Source of the DNA: Virgibacillus sp. MSP4-1
Lineage (GTDB): Bacteria > Bacillota > Bacilli > Bacillales > Alkalibacillaceae
Reading direction: 5' to 3'
Length of the DNA stretch: 64,000 nucleotides
Assembly (NCBI RefSeq): GCF_010092505.1
Contig: NZ_CP048021.1
Location: 2,542,001-2,606,000, forward strand
Within the stretch, counting starts at the first letter, position 1, and each line of letters opens with the position of its first letter. The notes beneath the pieces were generated by a model. The model was not told where the DNA came from and did no database searches. It saw only the letters and a list, made by a program, of their open reading frames with translations. This document shows positions 52,489 through 61,972 of the stretch, piece by piece. The position numbers and the translations under genes were made by a program.

Positions 52489-53883
52489 TCATGTCCTCGC
52501 TAATTTGATACTTAATGGATGGATCTTCTCCCACGTACTTCCGACCTGCAGCAGCAGAGATTCCGATAGATGATTTCCCATAAATTGCATACCAGCTGGA
52601 AGACCTCTGGAATCGAATCCCATAGGTACTGACAAACTGGGGATCCCCGTTAGATTTACTGGAGCGGTAAAAGGTAAACATTCTTTCACAACATGTAAGT
52701 TCTGATCGAGCCAGTTTTCACGAAATGCCGGGGTTCGAATCGGTATCGTAGGGCCAAGCATAATATCCACTTCCTTAAAGGCCTCTTGAACACCTTTAAC
52801 CATTCTTCTCCTGGCTTGCTGGGCTTTAATATATTGCGGCGAATTCGTAAGTGAGCCTGCCAGGAAGAACGCACGGATATCTGCGGAATAGAGCTCTGAG
52901 TGGTTCTGCAGCCAGTCATGATGGAGAGCGGATGCTTCCCCTGTTACCGTTAAATAACCGGCAAATGCAGACATAGAAAGCTCAGGAACTTCAATTTCCC
53001 TTACTTCAGCTCCTAAATGCTGGAGAGCTTCTATAGCATGTTGAAAAAGCTTTTCCACTTCCGGGTCCAATCCCTCAAGATAATAGGCAGGAACACCGAT
53101 TGTAATGCCGTTCATTCCTTTGTTCAGATTTTCTGTATAATCGGGAATCTCTACCTTAAGACTTGCAGGATCATTGGGATCATACCCCGCCATATGATTC
53201 AGCATGAGTGCCAAATCTGATACCGAGCGCGCCATGGGGCCCGCCGTATCCAATGACCAGGCTGTCGGGAAGACTCCGTATGTGCTGATGAGACCATACG
53301 TCGGCTTTAACCCGTATACCCCGCACATAGCAGCAGGCAAACGAATGGAGCCAAATGTATCCGTTCCAGTCGCTACCGTTGTAAGCCCTGCCGCTAAGGA
53401 TGCTGTCCCGCCGCCGCTTGAACCGCCGGGCATGTATTGACGATTCCAGGGATTTCGGGTCGTACCAAAGAACGGATTGGTGCCTGTGGATCCAGCTGCT
53501 AGTTCATGCATATTTTGCTTTCCCAGCATAATTCCGCCTGCTCCCAGCAGTTTATCCACTGCCGTTGCACTTTTTTCAGGGACGGAATGGGCAAAGAGTC
53601 CGGATCCTGCTGTTGTCCGTATTCCTTTTGTATCATAATTATCTTTTATCCCCATCGGAATTCCGTGAAGAGGTCCCTTATACTCTCCACGCATCATTTC
53701 ATCTTCCGCTTCTTTCGCCTGCTGAAGGGCTAAATCAGGAAGCGGGGTTATATACGTATGGAGATCGGTATCAAAAGTCTCGATGCGATTTAAAAAATGC
53801 GTTGTCAGTTCTACAGGAGAAAGTTGCTTTGATTTGATCAACGGAGCAAGTTCCGATGCAGTCAAAAAGGCTGGGTCTGTCAC
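52489..53883 (-). CDS. Amidase-signature enzyme
   Basis: A 464-residue protein of the amidase-signature family. The Ser-cisSer-Lys triad can be placed: Lys in MGIKDNYDTKG, cis-Ser in GGSSGGGTASLAAG and nucleophilic Ser in TDTFGSIRLPAAM. The usual GTDTGGS reads TDTFGS here. It hydrolyses an amide bond to acid and ammonia; the substrate is not readable. Its ATG overlaps the stop of a 61-residue upstream gene by four bases. That gene resembles the AtzG-like small subunit that accompanies AtzE-type amidases. GatB is absent, so this is unlikely to be the tRNA amidotransferase. Confidence 0.85.
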   Translation of the reverse strand: MTDPAFLTASELAPLIKSKQLSPVELTTHFLNRIETFDTDLHTYITPLPDLALQQAKEAEDEMMRGEYKGPLHGIPMGIKDNYDTKGIRTTAGSGLFAHSVPEKSATAVDKLLGAGGIMLGKQNMHELAAGSTGTNPFFGTTRNPWNRQYMPGGSSGGGTASLAAGLTTVATGTDTFGSIRLPAAMCGVYGLKPTYGLISTYGVFPTAWSLDTAGPMARSVSDLALMLNHMAGYDPNDPASLKVEIPDYTENLNKGMNGITIGVPAYYLEGLDPEVEKLFQHAIEALQHLGAEVREIEVPELSMSAFAGYLTVTGEASALHHDWLQNHSELYSADIRAFFLAGSLTNSPQYIKAQQARRRMVKGVQEAFKEVDIMLGPTIPIRTPAFRENWLDQNLHVVKECLPFTAPVNLTGIPSLSVPMGFDSRGLPAGMQFMGNHLSESLLLQVGSTWEKIHPLSIKLART

Positions 53884-54065
53884 CGTATGACCCCCTTATC
53901 CACCACTGTTACAGGTACTTCCATATTTAAGTGCGGAAACACTTGCAGAGATGTCCGGGCCTGATTCATCGTCAAAAGCAGGTTTTGGATATAAGGGATA
54001 TCCGTCGTATACACGGGCAGCCCCTGTACGTATAATCCCTGTCTGATAAAGGCTTCATCCATCAT
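53880..54065 (-). CDS. AtzG-like (DUF4089-like) small amidase partner
   Basis: A 61-residue protein (MMDEAFIRQGLYVQGLPVYT...) directly upstream of and overlapping the amidase gene by four bases (ATGA). The pattern GLPV......YIQNLLLTMNQARTSL..FPLN.E.P resembles the GatC-like AtzG fold: one helix after GLPL, a second helix with NL..., then an extended tail with a proline-rich end that wraps round the amidase. AAAGGAGG lies eight bases before the ATG. Assignment is by pattern and gene order, without a database search. Confidence 0.55.
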   Translation of the reverse strand: MMDEAFIRQGLYVQGLPVYTTDIPYIQNLLLTMNQARTSLQVFPHLNMEVPVTVVDKGVIR

Positions 54066-54215
54066 CCGTTATACCTCCTTTGTGTGGGTATAATACCCTA
54101 TGAAAGGGTAACGCTAATGTGCAAAGCCATCATTTGTAATTTTGTTCTAATTCCAGAACAGGTTACATAGATATGTATATGGCTAAGAAAATTCAACGTT
54201 AGGATGGGTGATTAC

Positions 54216-56273
54216 ATGGATAATAAGTCATCAAGACACCACAATCCTGCTGGTCAAAATCCTAAACAGGAGCAGTTGGATCAGTACCGCAGACAAAACA
54301 CCGGAAAGCCAATGACCACGGCTCAAGGGAGAAAAATATCGAATGACTCTGAGACATTAAAAGCCGGTGAACGCGGTCCTTCCCTACATCAGGATTGGCA
54401 TTATTTCGAAAAGATGACCCACTTTGTGCAGGAGGAGGAACCGGAAAGAACGGTTCATGCCAGAGGGTACAGTGCGCATGGAGAGTTTGAAGCCTATGAG
54501 TCGATGAGACACGTAACCAGAGCATGCTTTTTGCAGGAACCAGGGAAAAAAACACCTGTAACCTGCCGTTTTTCCACCGTACAAGGGCCGAGGGGGTCCT
54601 ATGATACGGCAAGGGATTTGCGCTGTAAAGGAGTTAAGTTTTACACAGAGGAAGGAAATTATGACCTGACCACGATTGATATGCCTGTATTAATTAATCA
54701 GGACCCTATGAAATTCCCGGATGTCATGCATGCGTATCAGGCAAAACCGGATGATGACATCCCGACAGCTACTGGTGCCCATGACTATTTCTGGGATTAT
54801 GTCGCCAATAATCCGGAATCCATTCACATGGTAGAGTGGATCATGTCAGGCCGGGGGATTATAAGAAGCTACCGTATGATGGAATCCTGGTCCATTAATA
54901 CTTATTTATTTGTAAATGAAGAAGGAAGAGCTACTTTCGTCCGGTTTGTCTGGAAACCGGTTCTCGGCGTTCATCCTCTGCTTCAGGATGAGGCCATTAA
55001 GCTCGGAGGAATTGACCCGGATTATCACCGGAAGGATTTGCGCGAGGCGATTAACCGGGGAGATTATCCGGAATATGAATTAGGTGTCCAGCTTATTCCT
55101 ATGGAGGATGAATTTAAATACGATTTTGATATTCTCGATCCGGCAAAATTCTGGCCGGAAGAGCTCATCCCTGTTCATATTGTCGGGAAGCTGACGTTAA
55201 ATAAAAACATTGATAATTATCATACTGAATCTGAGCAGGTAGCCTTTAATCCCGCAAATGTGGTTCCGGGCATTGATTTTTCCAATGACCCCGTGCTCCA
55301 GGGCAGGCTTGTTGCTTATCATATGGCACAGGTTCATCGAATTGGAACAAACTTTCAGGAGCTGCCGATTAATAAACCTGTGTGTCCGTTCCATAATAAC
55401 CAGCGCCGCGGCCCGATGAGATATCGGATTGATGTAGATGAAGTTAATTATCATGAAAATTCATTGGCCAATAACACGCCATACACAACACCACCTGAGC
55501 AAGGCGGCTATGCACACTATCCTAAAAAGGTCGATGGAGTTGTTATTCGGGGCCGGAGCGAATCCTTCAATGACTTCTTTTCCCAGCCAAGAATCTTCTG
55601 GAACAGTCTGTCCCCTGTGGAAAAACAGCATACTATAGATGCATTCAGCTTCCAGCTCGGTAAAGTGGAAAGTGAATCGGTCCGCCAGCAGAATGTCAAT
55701 TTACTCGTTAATGTAGATAAGGATCTGGCCTGCACAGTTGCTGATAATATCGGGGTCGAGCGTCCAAGCGGCACCCATGTTCCCGTTTCAACCAGCTATC
55801 CTTCTCTCAGTCTGGAAAACACACCAAAATATGCCGCTACCCTAAAAGTTGGCGTCGTCATTGGAGACGGATTCAATGGTCAGGAAGTTACCAACACCCT
55901 GAACTTCCTGCAGAACAATCATGTTTACATTGAGGTCATAAGCAATAAGCTTGGTACGGTTACCGGAGCCGATGGTACACAAATCAAGGTGAACCAGACC
56001 TTTATGACCGCCAGCCCTTATTTATATGACACGATTTATGTTGTCGGTGGGGATATGGGCAATCAGGCGAAATTCATGCAGGACGTAACCGATTATGTTC
56101 ACAATGCCTATAAGCATTACAAACCAATCGGTGTGGCCACAACCGGACAGAACTTTATTCAAACTTCACCGAACAACAATCTGGCCGGCGTCGTTTTTGC
56201 CGCGAATAATCCAAACTTTGCTGAGGACTATCTGGCTGCGATTGCCCAGCAGCGATTCTGGAATCGAACCTGA
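54216..56273 (+). CDS. katE: KatE-type large catalase-like protein (first of pair)
   Basis: A protein of about 685 residues with the layout of large-subunit catalases: heme domain to about residue 500, then a flavodoxin/DJ-1-like C-terminal domain (KVGVVIGDGFNGQEV...). The distal His (TVHARGYSAHGEF) and the proximal Arg and Tyr (LQGRLVAYHMAQ) are kept. The region that normally reads VGNN(T/M)P, carrying the distal Asn, reads TTIDMP. HTF before the NEEG turn has become NTY. Peroxide dismutation may therefore be weakened. GGATGGGTGATTAC precedes ATG 54216. A paralogue follows. Confidence 0.82.
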   Translation: MDNKSSRHHNPAGQNPKQEQLDQYRRQNTGKPMTTAQGRKISNDSETLKAGERGPSLHQDWHYFEKMTHFVQEEEPERTVHARGYSAHGEFEAYESMRHVTRACFLQEPGKKTPVTCRFSTVQGPRGSYDTARDLRCKGVKFYTEEGNYDLTTIDMPVLINQDPMKFPDVMHAYQAKPDDDIPTATGAHDYFWDYVANNPESIHMVEWIMSGRGIIRSYRMMESWSINTYLFVNEEGRATFVRFVWKPVLGVHPLLQDEAIKLGGIDPDYHRKDLREAINRGDYPEYELGVQLIPMEDEFKYDFDILDPAKFWPEELIPVHIVGKLTLNKNIDNYHTESEQVAFNPANVVPGIDFSNDPVLQGRLVAYHMAQVHRIGTNFQELPINKPVCPFHNNQRRGPMRYRIDVDEVNYHENSLANNTPYTTPPEQGGYAHYPKKVDGVVIRGRSESFNDFFSQPRIFWNSLSPVEKQHTIDAFSFQLGKVESESVRQQNVNLLVNVDKDLACTVADNIGVERPSGTHVPVSTSYPSLSLENTPKYAATLKVGVVIGDGFNGQEVTNTLNFLQNNHVYIEVISNKLGTVTGADGTQIKVNQTFMTASPYLYDTIYVVGGDMGNQAKFMQDVTDYVHNAYKHYKPIGVATTGQNFIQTSPNNNLAGVVFAANNPNFAEDYLAAIAQQRFWNRT

Positions 56274-56318
56274 TATCTCGTCCTTCTGTCAGTAACCATA
56301 GATCAGGCATAAATAAGT

Positions 56319-56354
56319 ACAGGTGATGCATCCAATGGTGTATCACCTGTTTTT
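56319..56354 (+). terminator. Terminator of the first catalase-like gene
   Basis: ACAGGTGATGCA pairs with GTGTATCACCTGT (one mismatch) and is followed by TTTTT. Confidence 0.85.
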
Positions 56355-56447
56355 AATGAGAACATCCATATGTGACAAAAAGGTTCTATATCACTAAAAT
56401 TTTGAATATCCATATAAAGATAAACTACTGACAGGATGGGGGATTAC

Positions 56448-58520
56448 ATGGATAAGGATAAGTCATCAAGAAACCCAAAGCACGGGTACAATAACAGCAA
56501 GGATAGGCAACTGGAACCATACCGTGAGAAAAACACAGGGCCCGGGAAGAAAATGACCGATGATAACGGGGTAAAGGTTTCTAATGATCAGACAACATTA
56601 AGAGCAGGCCGGCGCGGTCCACTATTATTTGAGGACTACCATTTTTATAAAAAACAATCCTTTTTTAACCGGGAACGTATTCCTGAAAAAGTTGTTCATG
56701 CCCGAGGATTCGGAGTATATGGGGAGTTTGAAACCTACCAGTCCCTGAGACATCTTACGGCGGCCCAATTTCTGCAGGAGCCCGGCTGCAAAACACCTGT
56801 ATTTGTACGCTTTTCCAACTTCACAGGTAACAGGGGCTCTAAGGATACGGCGATTGATATTCGAGGGTTTGCAACCAAGTTTTATACGCAGGAAGGAAAT
56901 TATGATATGCTGGCCCTCCAATTTCCGGTTTTCATTTTGGCCGATTCAATGAAATTTATGGATCTGACACACGCAGCAAAACCACATCCTAAAGTTCACA
57001 TCCCACAGGCTTCGGTTGCACACGACAGCTTCTGGGATTATGTTGCCAATAATCAGGAATCCGCTCATATGGTCATGTGGTTAATGTCCATGCGGGGGCG
57101 GCCAAGAAGCTGGCGTATGATGGCAGGCTGGCCTATCAATACATTCCGATTCGTCAATGAACAAGGAAAGTCAACGTTTGTACGATTTAAATGGACGCCG
57201 AAGCTTGGTGTGCATTCCTTACTTCTCGATGAAGCGAACATCATCGGGGGAGTGGACCCGGACTTTCACCGCCGCGATATCACTTTAGCCATTGAGAGCG
57301 GACACTTTCCTGAATACGAACTCGGGGTTCAGCTTATTGCGGAAGAAGATGAATTTAAATATGATTTTGATGTTTTAGATGATACAAAACTTTGGCCGGA
57401 AGAAGTCGTTCCTGTTCAACCAATTGGGAAAATGACGTTGAATCGGCTTGTAGATAATTTCTTTGCAGAGGAGGAACAGTCTGCATTTGACCCTGCCAAT
57501 CTTGTTCCAGGAATAGATTTCACCAATGACCCCGCACTCCAGGGTAGGGCCTTTGCTTATCGGGACACCGAACTATACCGCCATCACTCTTCTAACTTTG
57601 AAAATCTCCCTGTTAACAAACCTATTACAGAAAAGAACTTTAATCTCCGTAAAGGACGTATGAAGCACCGGATTGATGTCGACTCCGTTGATTACCATAA
57701 CAATTCTTTAGCTGGCAATACACCATCTGAAGCATCCTTCCAGGAGGGTGGATATGTTCATTATCCTGGCAAGGTAGAGGGACACGTGACGAGAGAACTC
57801 CCAAGTGATTCATTTTATGATTTCTTTTCACAGCCACGGATCTTTTGGAACAGCCTGTCTCCGATTGAAAAACAGGACTTACTGGAGACCTTTGTTTATC
57901 ACCTGGGAAGAGTCGAGAGTCAGTCAGTCAGACAGCAAAATGTTGAAATGTGGGCAAACGTCGATCGGGAAATGGCATGTATTATTGCTGATAAAATTGG
58001 AGTTGAGCGACCTAAGAATTCACATGTACCAGTAGAAACCAGTTACCCATCTCTTAGTCAGATGAATACCCCATTTTACGCCTATACCCAAAGAGTGGCT
58101 GTCTTAATTGGAGATGGCTTTAATGGCGCAGAAGTTACATCAACCTTAAACATGCTGAAACAGAATGGTGTTCTGTTTGAAGTGATTAGCGACAGCCTCG
58201 GTACCGTTACAGGAACAGATGGCACAACGCTTCATGTAGAAAAAACATTTATTACAACATATCCTATTGTATATGATTCCATCTATATTGTTGGCGGGCG
58301 GTTTGAAAACAAGGCAAAACTAAACCAGGACATTATGGATTTTGTTAAAGAAGCCTACAAACATTACAAACCGATTGGGGTTGCGTCCACCGGCCAGCCT
58401 TATATTCGAACTTCTAAAAACAACAACCTTGCAGGGATCGTCTTTGCTGAAAACAACCCAAATTTCGGTCATGACTTTCTCTCCGCCATCGCTCAGCAGC
58501 GATTCTGGAATCGAACATAA
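56448..58520 (+). CDS. KatE-type large catalase-like protein (second of pair)
   Basis: A protein of about 690 residues, paralogous to its upstream neighbour across its whole length. The leader GGATGGGGGATTACATGGATAA is shared almost exactly. The distal His (VVHARGFGVYGEF) and proximal Arg/Tyr (LQGRAFAYRDTELYR) are present. The VGNN(T/M)P segment is replaced by MLALQFP, again losing the distal Asn, and HTF reads NTF. A C-terminal DJ-1-like domain (VAVLIGDGFNGAEV) is present. Each gene has its own terminator, so they are independently expressed. It may be a heme-binding protein with changed chemistry rather than an ordinary catalase. Confidence 0.8.
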   Translation: MDKDKSSRNPKHGYNNSKDRQLEPYREKNTGPGKKMTDDNGVKVSNDQTTLRAGRRGPLLFEDYHFYKKQSFFNRERIPEKVVHARGFGVYGEFETYQSLRHLTAAQFLQEPGCKTPVFVRFSNFTGNRGSKDTAIDIRGFATKFYTQEGNYDMLALQFPVFILADSMKFMDLTHAAKPHPKVHIPQASVAHDSFWDYVANNQESAHMVMWLMSMRGRPRSWRMMAGWPINTFRFVNEQGKSTFVRFKWTPKLGVHSLLLDEANIIGGVDPDFHRRDITLAIESGHFPEYELGVQLIAEEDEFKYDFDVLDDTKLWPEEVVPVQPIGKMTLNRLVDNFFAEEEQSAFDPANLVPGIDFTNDPALQGRAFAYRDTELYRHHSSNFENLPVNKPITEKNFNLRKGRMKHRIDVDSVDYHNNSLAGNTPSEASFQEGGYVHYPGKVEGHVTRELPSDSFYDFFSQPRIFWNSLSPIEKQDLLETFVYHLGRVESQSVRQQNVEMWANVDREMACIIADKIGVERPKNSHVPVETSYPSLSQMNTPFYAYTQRVAVLIGDGFNGAEVTSTLNMLKQNGVLFEVISDSLGTVTGTDGTTLHVEKTFITTYPIVYDSIYIVGGRFENKAKLNQDIMDFVKEAYKHYKPIGVASTGQPYIRTSKNNNLAGIVFAENNPNFGHDFLSAIAQQRFWNRT

Positions 58521-58575
58521 AAGAAATCTGCCCTACATTCCTTTTATGACATTTCATAAGAGATTCTAAATCATA

Positions 58576-58623
58576 AAAAAGCTTAGAGGAGCCTATCATC
58601 CCTTAAACTCCTCTAAGCTTTTT
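58576..58623. terminator. Bidirectional terminator
   Basis: AAAAAGCTTAGAGGAG pairs perfectly with CTCCTCTAAGCTTTTT around a 16-base loop. It serves the convergent catalase-like and ABC transporter genes. Confidence 0.92.
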
Positions 58624-58640
58624 CTGTATAAGTCATTCAT

Positions 58641-59369
58641 TTATAAAACTTTGGATAAAAAGGCCTGTGTTCGTTCGTTTTGCGGATTGTCAAATAGCTC
58701 TTTCGGTGTGCCCTGTTCCACAATAAACCCTTCATCCATAAAGATGACCCGATCGGCCACCTCCTTGGCAAAGCCCATCTCATGGGTCACAATGGTCATC
58801 GTCATGCCTTCTTCAGCCATATCCTTCATAACCTGCAGCACCTCTCCGACCATTTCCGGGTCCAGGGCCGAGGTAGGCTCATCAAACAGCATGATGTGTG
58901 GTTCCATGGCTAAGGCACGAGCCATCGCCACCCTTTGTTTTTGTCCACCTGATAAATTGTCCGGATAAACATCGGCTTTATCCACTAAACCTACCTTTTC
59001 AAGCAGATGTGTGCCTAATTCTATAGCTTCAGTTTCGGATTTACCCTTTAATCGTTTCGGACCAAGGATCACGTTTTCCATCACTGTCATATGAGGAAAC
59101 AGATTAAATTGCTGGAAAACCATCCCAAGTCTTTGACGCAATTCATTGATGTTCGTATCAGGTGCAGTCAGATTATCTCCTTCAATATAAATATCTCCGT
59201 CTGTTGGTTCCTCTAACAGGTTCATACAGCGCAGAAGTGTACTTTTTCCTGAACCGGACGGACCAATGACACAGACGACCTCCTGTTCCTGAACATCGAT
59301 ATTGATATCCTTCAGCACCTCTAAATTTCCAAAGGACTTTTTTAAGTTATTGACTTCAATCATCTTCAT
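58641..59369 (-). CDS. Polar amino acid ABC transporter, ATP-binding protein
   Basis: A 242-residue ATPase of the GlnQ/HisP family. Walker A is GPSGSGKST, the Q-loop region [12 protein letters not shown], the signature [15 protein letters not shown], Walker [14 protein letters not shown] and the switch His in VTHEMGF. It drives import through the overlapping permease gene (ATGA, four-base overlap at 59366-59369). An ATG two codons in is an alternative start. Substrate is a polar amino acid, not specified by sequence. Confidence 0.92.
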   Translation of the reverse strand: MKMIEVNNLKKSFGNLEVLKDINIDVQEQEVVCVIGPSGSGKSTLLRCMNLLEEPTDGDIYIEGDNLTAPDTNINELRQRLGMVFQQFNLFPHMTVMENVILGPKRLKGKSETEAIELGTHLLEKVGLVDKADVYPDNLSGGQKQRVAMARALAMEPHIMLFDEPTSALDPEMVGEVLQVMKDMAEEGMTMTIVTHEMGFAKEVADRVIFMDEGFIVEQGTPKELFDNPQNERTQAFLSKVL

Positions 59370-60031
59370 GCTACGTCCAATCTCCTTTCAAGCCAGCGGG
59401 AGAACAGGCTTAATGAATAAATAATCACGAAATAAAGAACGCCTACAGCAAATAAAATCTCAAAGGCATGGAAATTCGCTGCATAAATAGATTGGCCGGA
59501 TAATGTCAGCTCAGCTAATCCAATGGCAGAAAGGAGTGAAGTATCCTTAATACTTACGATAAATTGGTTAACAAAGGCGGGAATCATGCGACGTACGGCC
59601 TGGGGTAAAATAATAAGACGCATGGTCTGGCTATAAGAAAAGCCAATGGTTCTTCCGGCTTCCATCTGTCCTTTATCGATAGAGTTGATTCCAGCCCGGA
59701 AAATTTCAACTAAGTACGCGGCAGCATTAACCGTAATGGCAATCACACCAGCGGCAAACGCGGTCAGACTGATATCAATCACACTTGGTAAGCCGAAGTA
59801 GATAAACAGAATTTGAACAAGAAGCGGGGTTCCTCGAATAATATCCACAAACACTGTTGAGATGGTTCGCAGGATTTTACTTTTGGTAATACTGAATATG
59901 CCAAGTACAAGTCCTATAAACATTGCGAGAATCAGGGAAATGACGGTGACCTCTACTGTCACTCCCATCCCTTTTAATAGAGTAGGTAATGCTTCAAGAA
60001 TAATATTAATGGTTTCCATAGTTTCTGGCAT
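59366..60031 (-). CDS. Polar amino acid ABC transporter, permease
   Basis: A 221-residue permease with five helices, of the His/Glu/Gln/Arg type. The EAA-like cytoplasmic loop reads [34 protein letters not shown] in the usual place (its conserved glycine and proline are visible); [21 protein letters not shown] precedes it. Probably a homodimer. It lies between the binding-protein and ATPase genes. A terminator hairpin upstream likely lowers its expression relative to the binding protein. Confidence 0.9.
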   Translation of the reverse strand: MPETMETINIILEALPTLLKGMGVTVEVTVISLILAMFIGLVLGIFSITKSKILRTISTVFVDIIRGTPLLVQILFIYFGLPSVIDISLTAFAAGVIAITVNAAAYLVEIFRAGINSIDKGQMEAGRTIGFSYSQTMRLIILPQAVRRMIPAFVNQFIVSIKDTSLLSAIGLAELTLSGQSIYAANFHAFEILFAVGVLYFVIIYSLSLFSRWLERRLDVA

Positions 60032-60047
60032 CCCTCTTTCTTTTTTA

Positions 60048-60080
60048 GAAAAGGTGTGACAAGCTGCGCCACACCTTTTG
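60048..60080 (-). terminator. Internal terminator between binding protein and permease
   Basis: AAAAGGTGTG pairs with CACACCTTTT on the minus strand around GCGCAGCTTGT. The U-tract is short (the TTTT of the stem then CT). This suggests partial readthrough into the permease and ATPase genes. Confidence 0.75.
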
Positions 60081-60104
60081 ATTGGTTAAGTATTTTTTAA
60101 ATCC

Positions 60105-60926
60105 TTACTCGGAAAAGTATTGGTTATAGAGTTCATCAAATTCGCCGCTGTCTTTTAGCTCCTGAAGACCCGTATTGATTTTTTCCACAAGTCCTTCACT
60201 GCCTTTGGAAATGGCGATTCCGTAGTCTTCACTTGGATACTTATCGCCCACTAAGCGAAACTGGGATTCATCGCCATCCTGTTTAATCTTATAGGCAACA
60301 CTTGGGTAATCATTAATCAGTGCATCGGCATTTCCATTTTCCAATTCCATGTACATGGTTGCATCATCCTGGAGCTTTGTAACCTCACTATTGTATTGCT
60401 CAGCAAGCTTGTTCGCCAGTTTTAAGCTGGATGTTCCCTGTTTAGCAACAATCGTTTTTCCTTCCAGGTCCTCTTCGCTTTCAATGGCACTATCCTTCAA
60501 CGTCACTAAGGATAAACCTGATTCAAAATATGGATCCGAGAAGTTGACCACTTCTAAGCGATCCTCTCTTATTCCAATCGCTGACACGGCTGCATCTACC
60601 TGGTTGGCCTGAAGTGCCGGGATAATTCCATCAAACTTCATAATCTTCCAATTCACGCTTAAATCAGCTTTCTCTGCCACAGCTTCAACCAATTCCACAT
60701 CAAAGCCTGTCAGTTCTTCATCAACTTTATATTCAAATGGTGGATAATCCTGTACCACCGCAACCGTAATTTCTTCCTTTGCATTACCTGAATCACCTGA
60801 GTCTGCTGAAGCATCACTATTAGCTTCATCCGATCCACATCCTGCCAAAACAAATGCAATGATCCCTACTAAAGTCATCATTACAAGCTTTTTAAGGAAT
60901 GTGTCTTTCTTCTGCTGTTTTTTCAT
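60105..60926 (-). CDS. Polar amino acid ABC transporter, substrate-binding lipoprotein
   Basis: A 273-residue family 3 solute-binding lipoprotein. The leader has a long basic start and lipobox LAGC, followed by a Ser/Asp/Ala linker. The mature domain shows FEYKVDEELTGFDVELVEAVAE, the substrate-contact region IGIREDRLEVVNFSDPYFESG and the second lobe VAKQGTSSLKLAN. It captures a polar amino acid outside the membrane. GGAGGCTC precedes the ATG by about ten bases. It is first in the three-gene operon, as usual in this family. Confidence 0.92.
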   Translation of the reverse strand: MKKQQKKDTFLKKLVMMTLVGIIAFVLAGCGSDEANSDASADSGDSGNAKEEITVAVVQDYPPFEYKVDEELTGFDVELVEAVAEKADLSVNWKIMKFDGIIPALQANQVDAAVSAIGIREDRLEVVNFSDPYFESGLSLVTLKDSAIESEEDLEGKTIVAKQGTSSLKLANKLAEQYNSEVTKLQDDATMYMELENGNADALINDYPSVAYKIKQDGDESQFRLVGDKYPSEDYGIAISKGSEGLVEKINTGLQELKDSGEFDELYNQYFSE

Positions 60927-61169
60927 TAAAAATGAGCCTCCTGATAAATAGATTTAAAACGACATCTTTAATTCTATCGATATATTGAATCGTTTCCAAA
61001 CAAGATTAAAATGGGTCTATCAGGATATAGTTATATATTTTTTGACTATTCCTATTAATTAGAGAAATTTATAGAAATCCTCATATAAAGTCGAATATAC
61101 TGTCATATGCTCGAAAAATCCCGGGGACTGTCCCTCACTGCTTTAGAGAACTAAAGCGCGGGGCCAGCA

Positions 61170-61205
61170 AAAAAATGACTCCCCATCCAATGCGGGAGTC
61201 ATTTG
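61170..61205 (-). terminator. Terminator overlapping the stop of the first DUF2294-like gene
   Basis: AAATGACTCC pairs with GGAGTCATTT on the minus strand, followed by TTTTG. The 5' arm contains the TGA stop codon of the gene. Confidence 0.88.
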
Positions 61206-61885
61206 CTCAGTACAAAAACCATATACGATTTATCCTCTTTGAAATCCCAATCCACAAAGATATCCTTCACATCACGATCAAACAGTTCTTTAAACCTTCC
61301 GTACTTATGAAAATATTCCTTTTCCAAAGCATCCTTTGTGATCATCAGTTCATCCTTAAAGCCCTTATCCACCAGAGCCTTCTCTATCGGAATAAGAATA
61401 CCTGCACGCTCAACCAGGTACATATAAGGAGATAATGCATGGACATATAGTTTGCCCGGAACCTTCTGAACCAGCTCACTGATCCGCGCCACTTCATTCT
61501 CCAATTCTGACTGATTGACCGCAGTTTTACTCTCCTCAATTAAGGGTTCCGTTAAAACAAACAGAATCACACCGGAGTTATTAGGAAAGTTCCAGTCATG
61601 GTAATACTCCTCCACTTCACATTCGCAGGATATTTTCACAACCCCGATTAATTCTTTTATAATCGTATCTATGATGACAGTTCTTGCCTTTTCCACGTAA
61701 TTCTGCTGGCCTTCACTCAGCAGCACGTCCTCCATGGGGGAAACAAACCCGCGAATGTAAATGGCCATATACTTATGGGAGATAATCGTCTGACAGGACT
61801 TCGGACCCCTGCCAAAATTTTTTCTAAGGAGCTTGCTCGTATGACTGCTGATCTCATTTAATGTATCCTGATCCAACCAAACCAC
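61199..61885 (-). CDS. Two-domain DUF2294 (YbcI-like) protein
   Basis: A 228-residue soluble protein made of two copies of a roughly 110-residue domain. Copy 1 begins with helix TSKLLRKNFGRGPKSCQTII, a DUF2294 hallmark, and ends with YYHDWNFPNNSGVILFVL. Copy 2 spans about residues 125-228 and ends FVDWDFKEDKSYMVFVL, lacking the FGRGP part. DUF2294 includes Bacillus subtilis YbcI, whose gene neighbours inorganic-carbon uptake genes; the function is unknown. A paralogue lies just upstream on the same strand (61973-62665), 87 bases away. No carbon transporter is present in the window. Confidence 0.75.
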   Translation of the reverse strand: MVWLDQDTLNEISSHTSKLLRKNFGRGPKSCQTIISHKYMAIYIRGFVSPMEDVLLSEGQQNYVEKARTVIIDTIIKELIGVVKISCECEVEEYYHDWNFPNNSGVILFVLTEPLIEESKTAVNQSELENEVARISELVQKVPGKLYVHALSPYMYLVERAGILIPIEKALVDKGFKDELMITKDALEKEYFHKYGRFKELFDRDVKDIFVDWDFKEDKSYMVFVLSK

Positions 61886-61972
61886 CCTTTAACACTTCCA
61901 TATTATGGTTTAGTATGCCCAATGATGCTTGAATTCAAAAGTACCAGCCACTATTCTTAGCACAAATATCGA

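Noticed and set aside
52489-53883. GatA subunit of Asp/Glu-tRNA amidotransferase
   Set aside because: No gatB is nearby, the partner peptide is AtzG-like in pattern, and the GTDTGGS motif is altered to TDTFGS.
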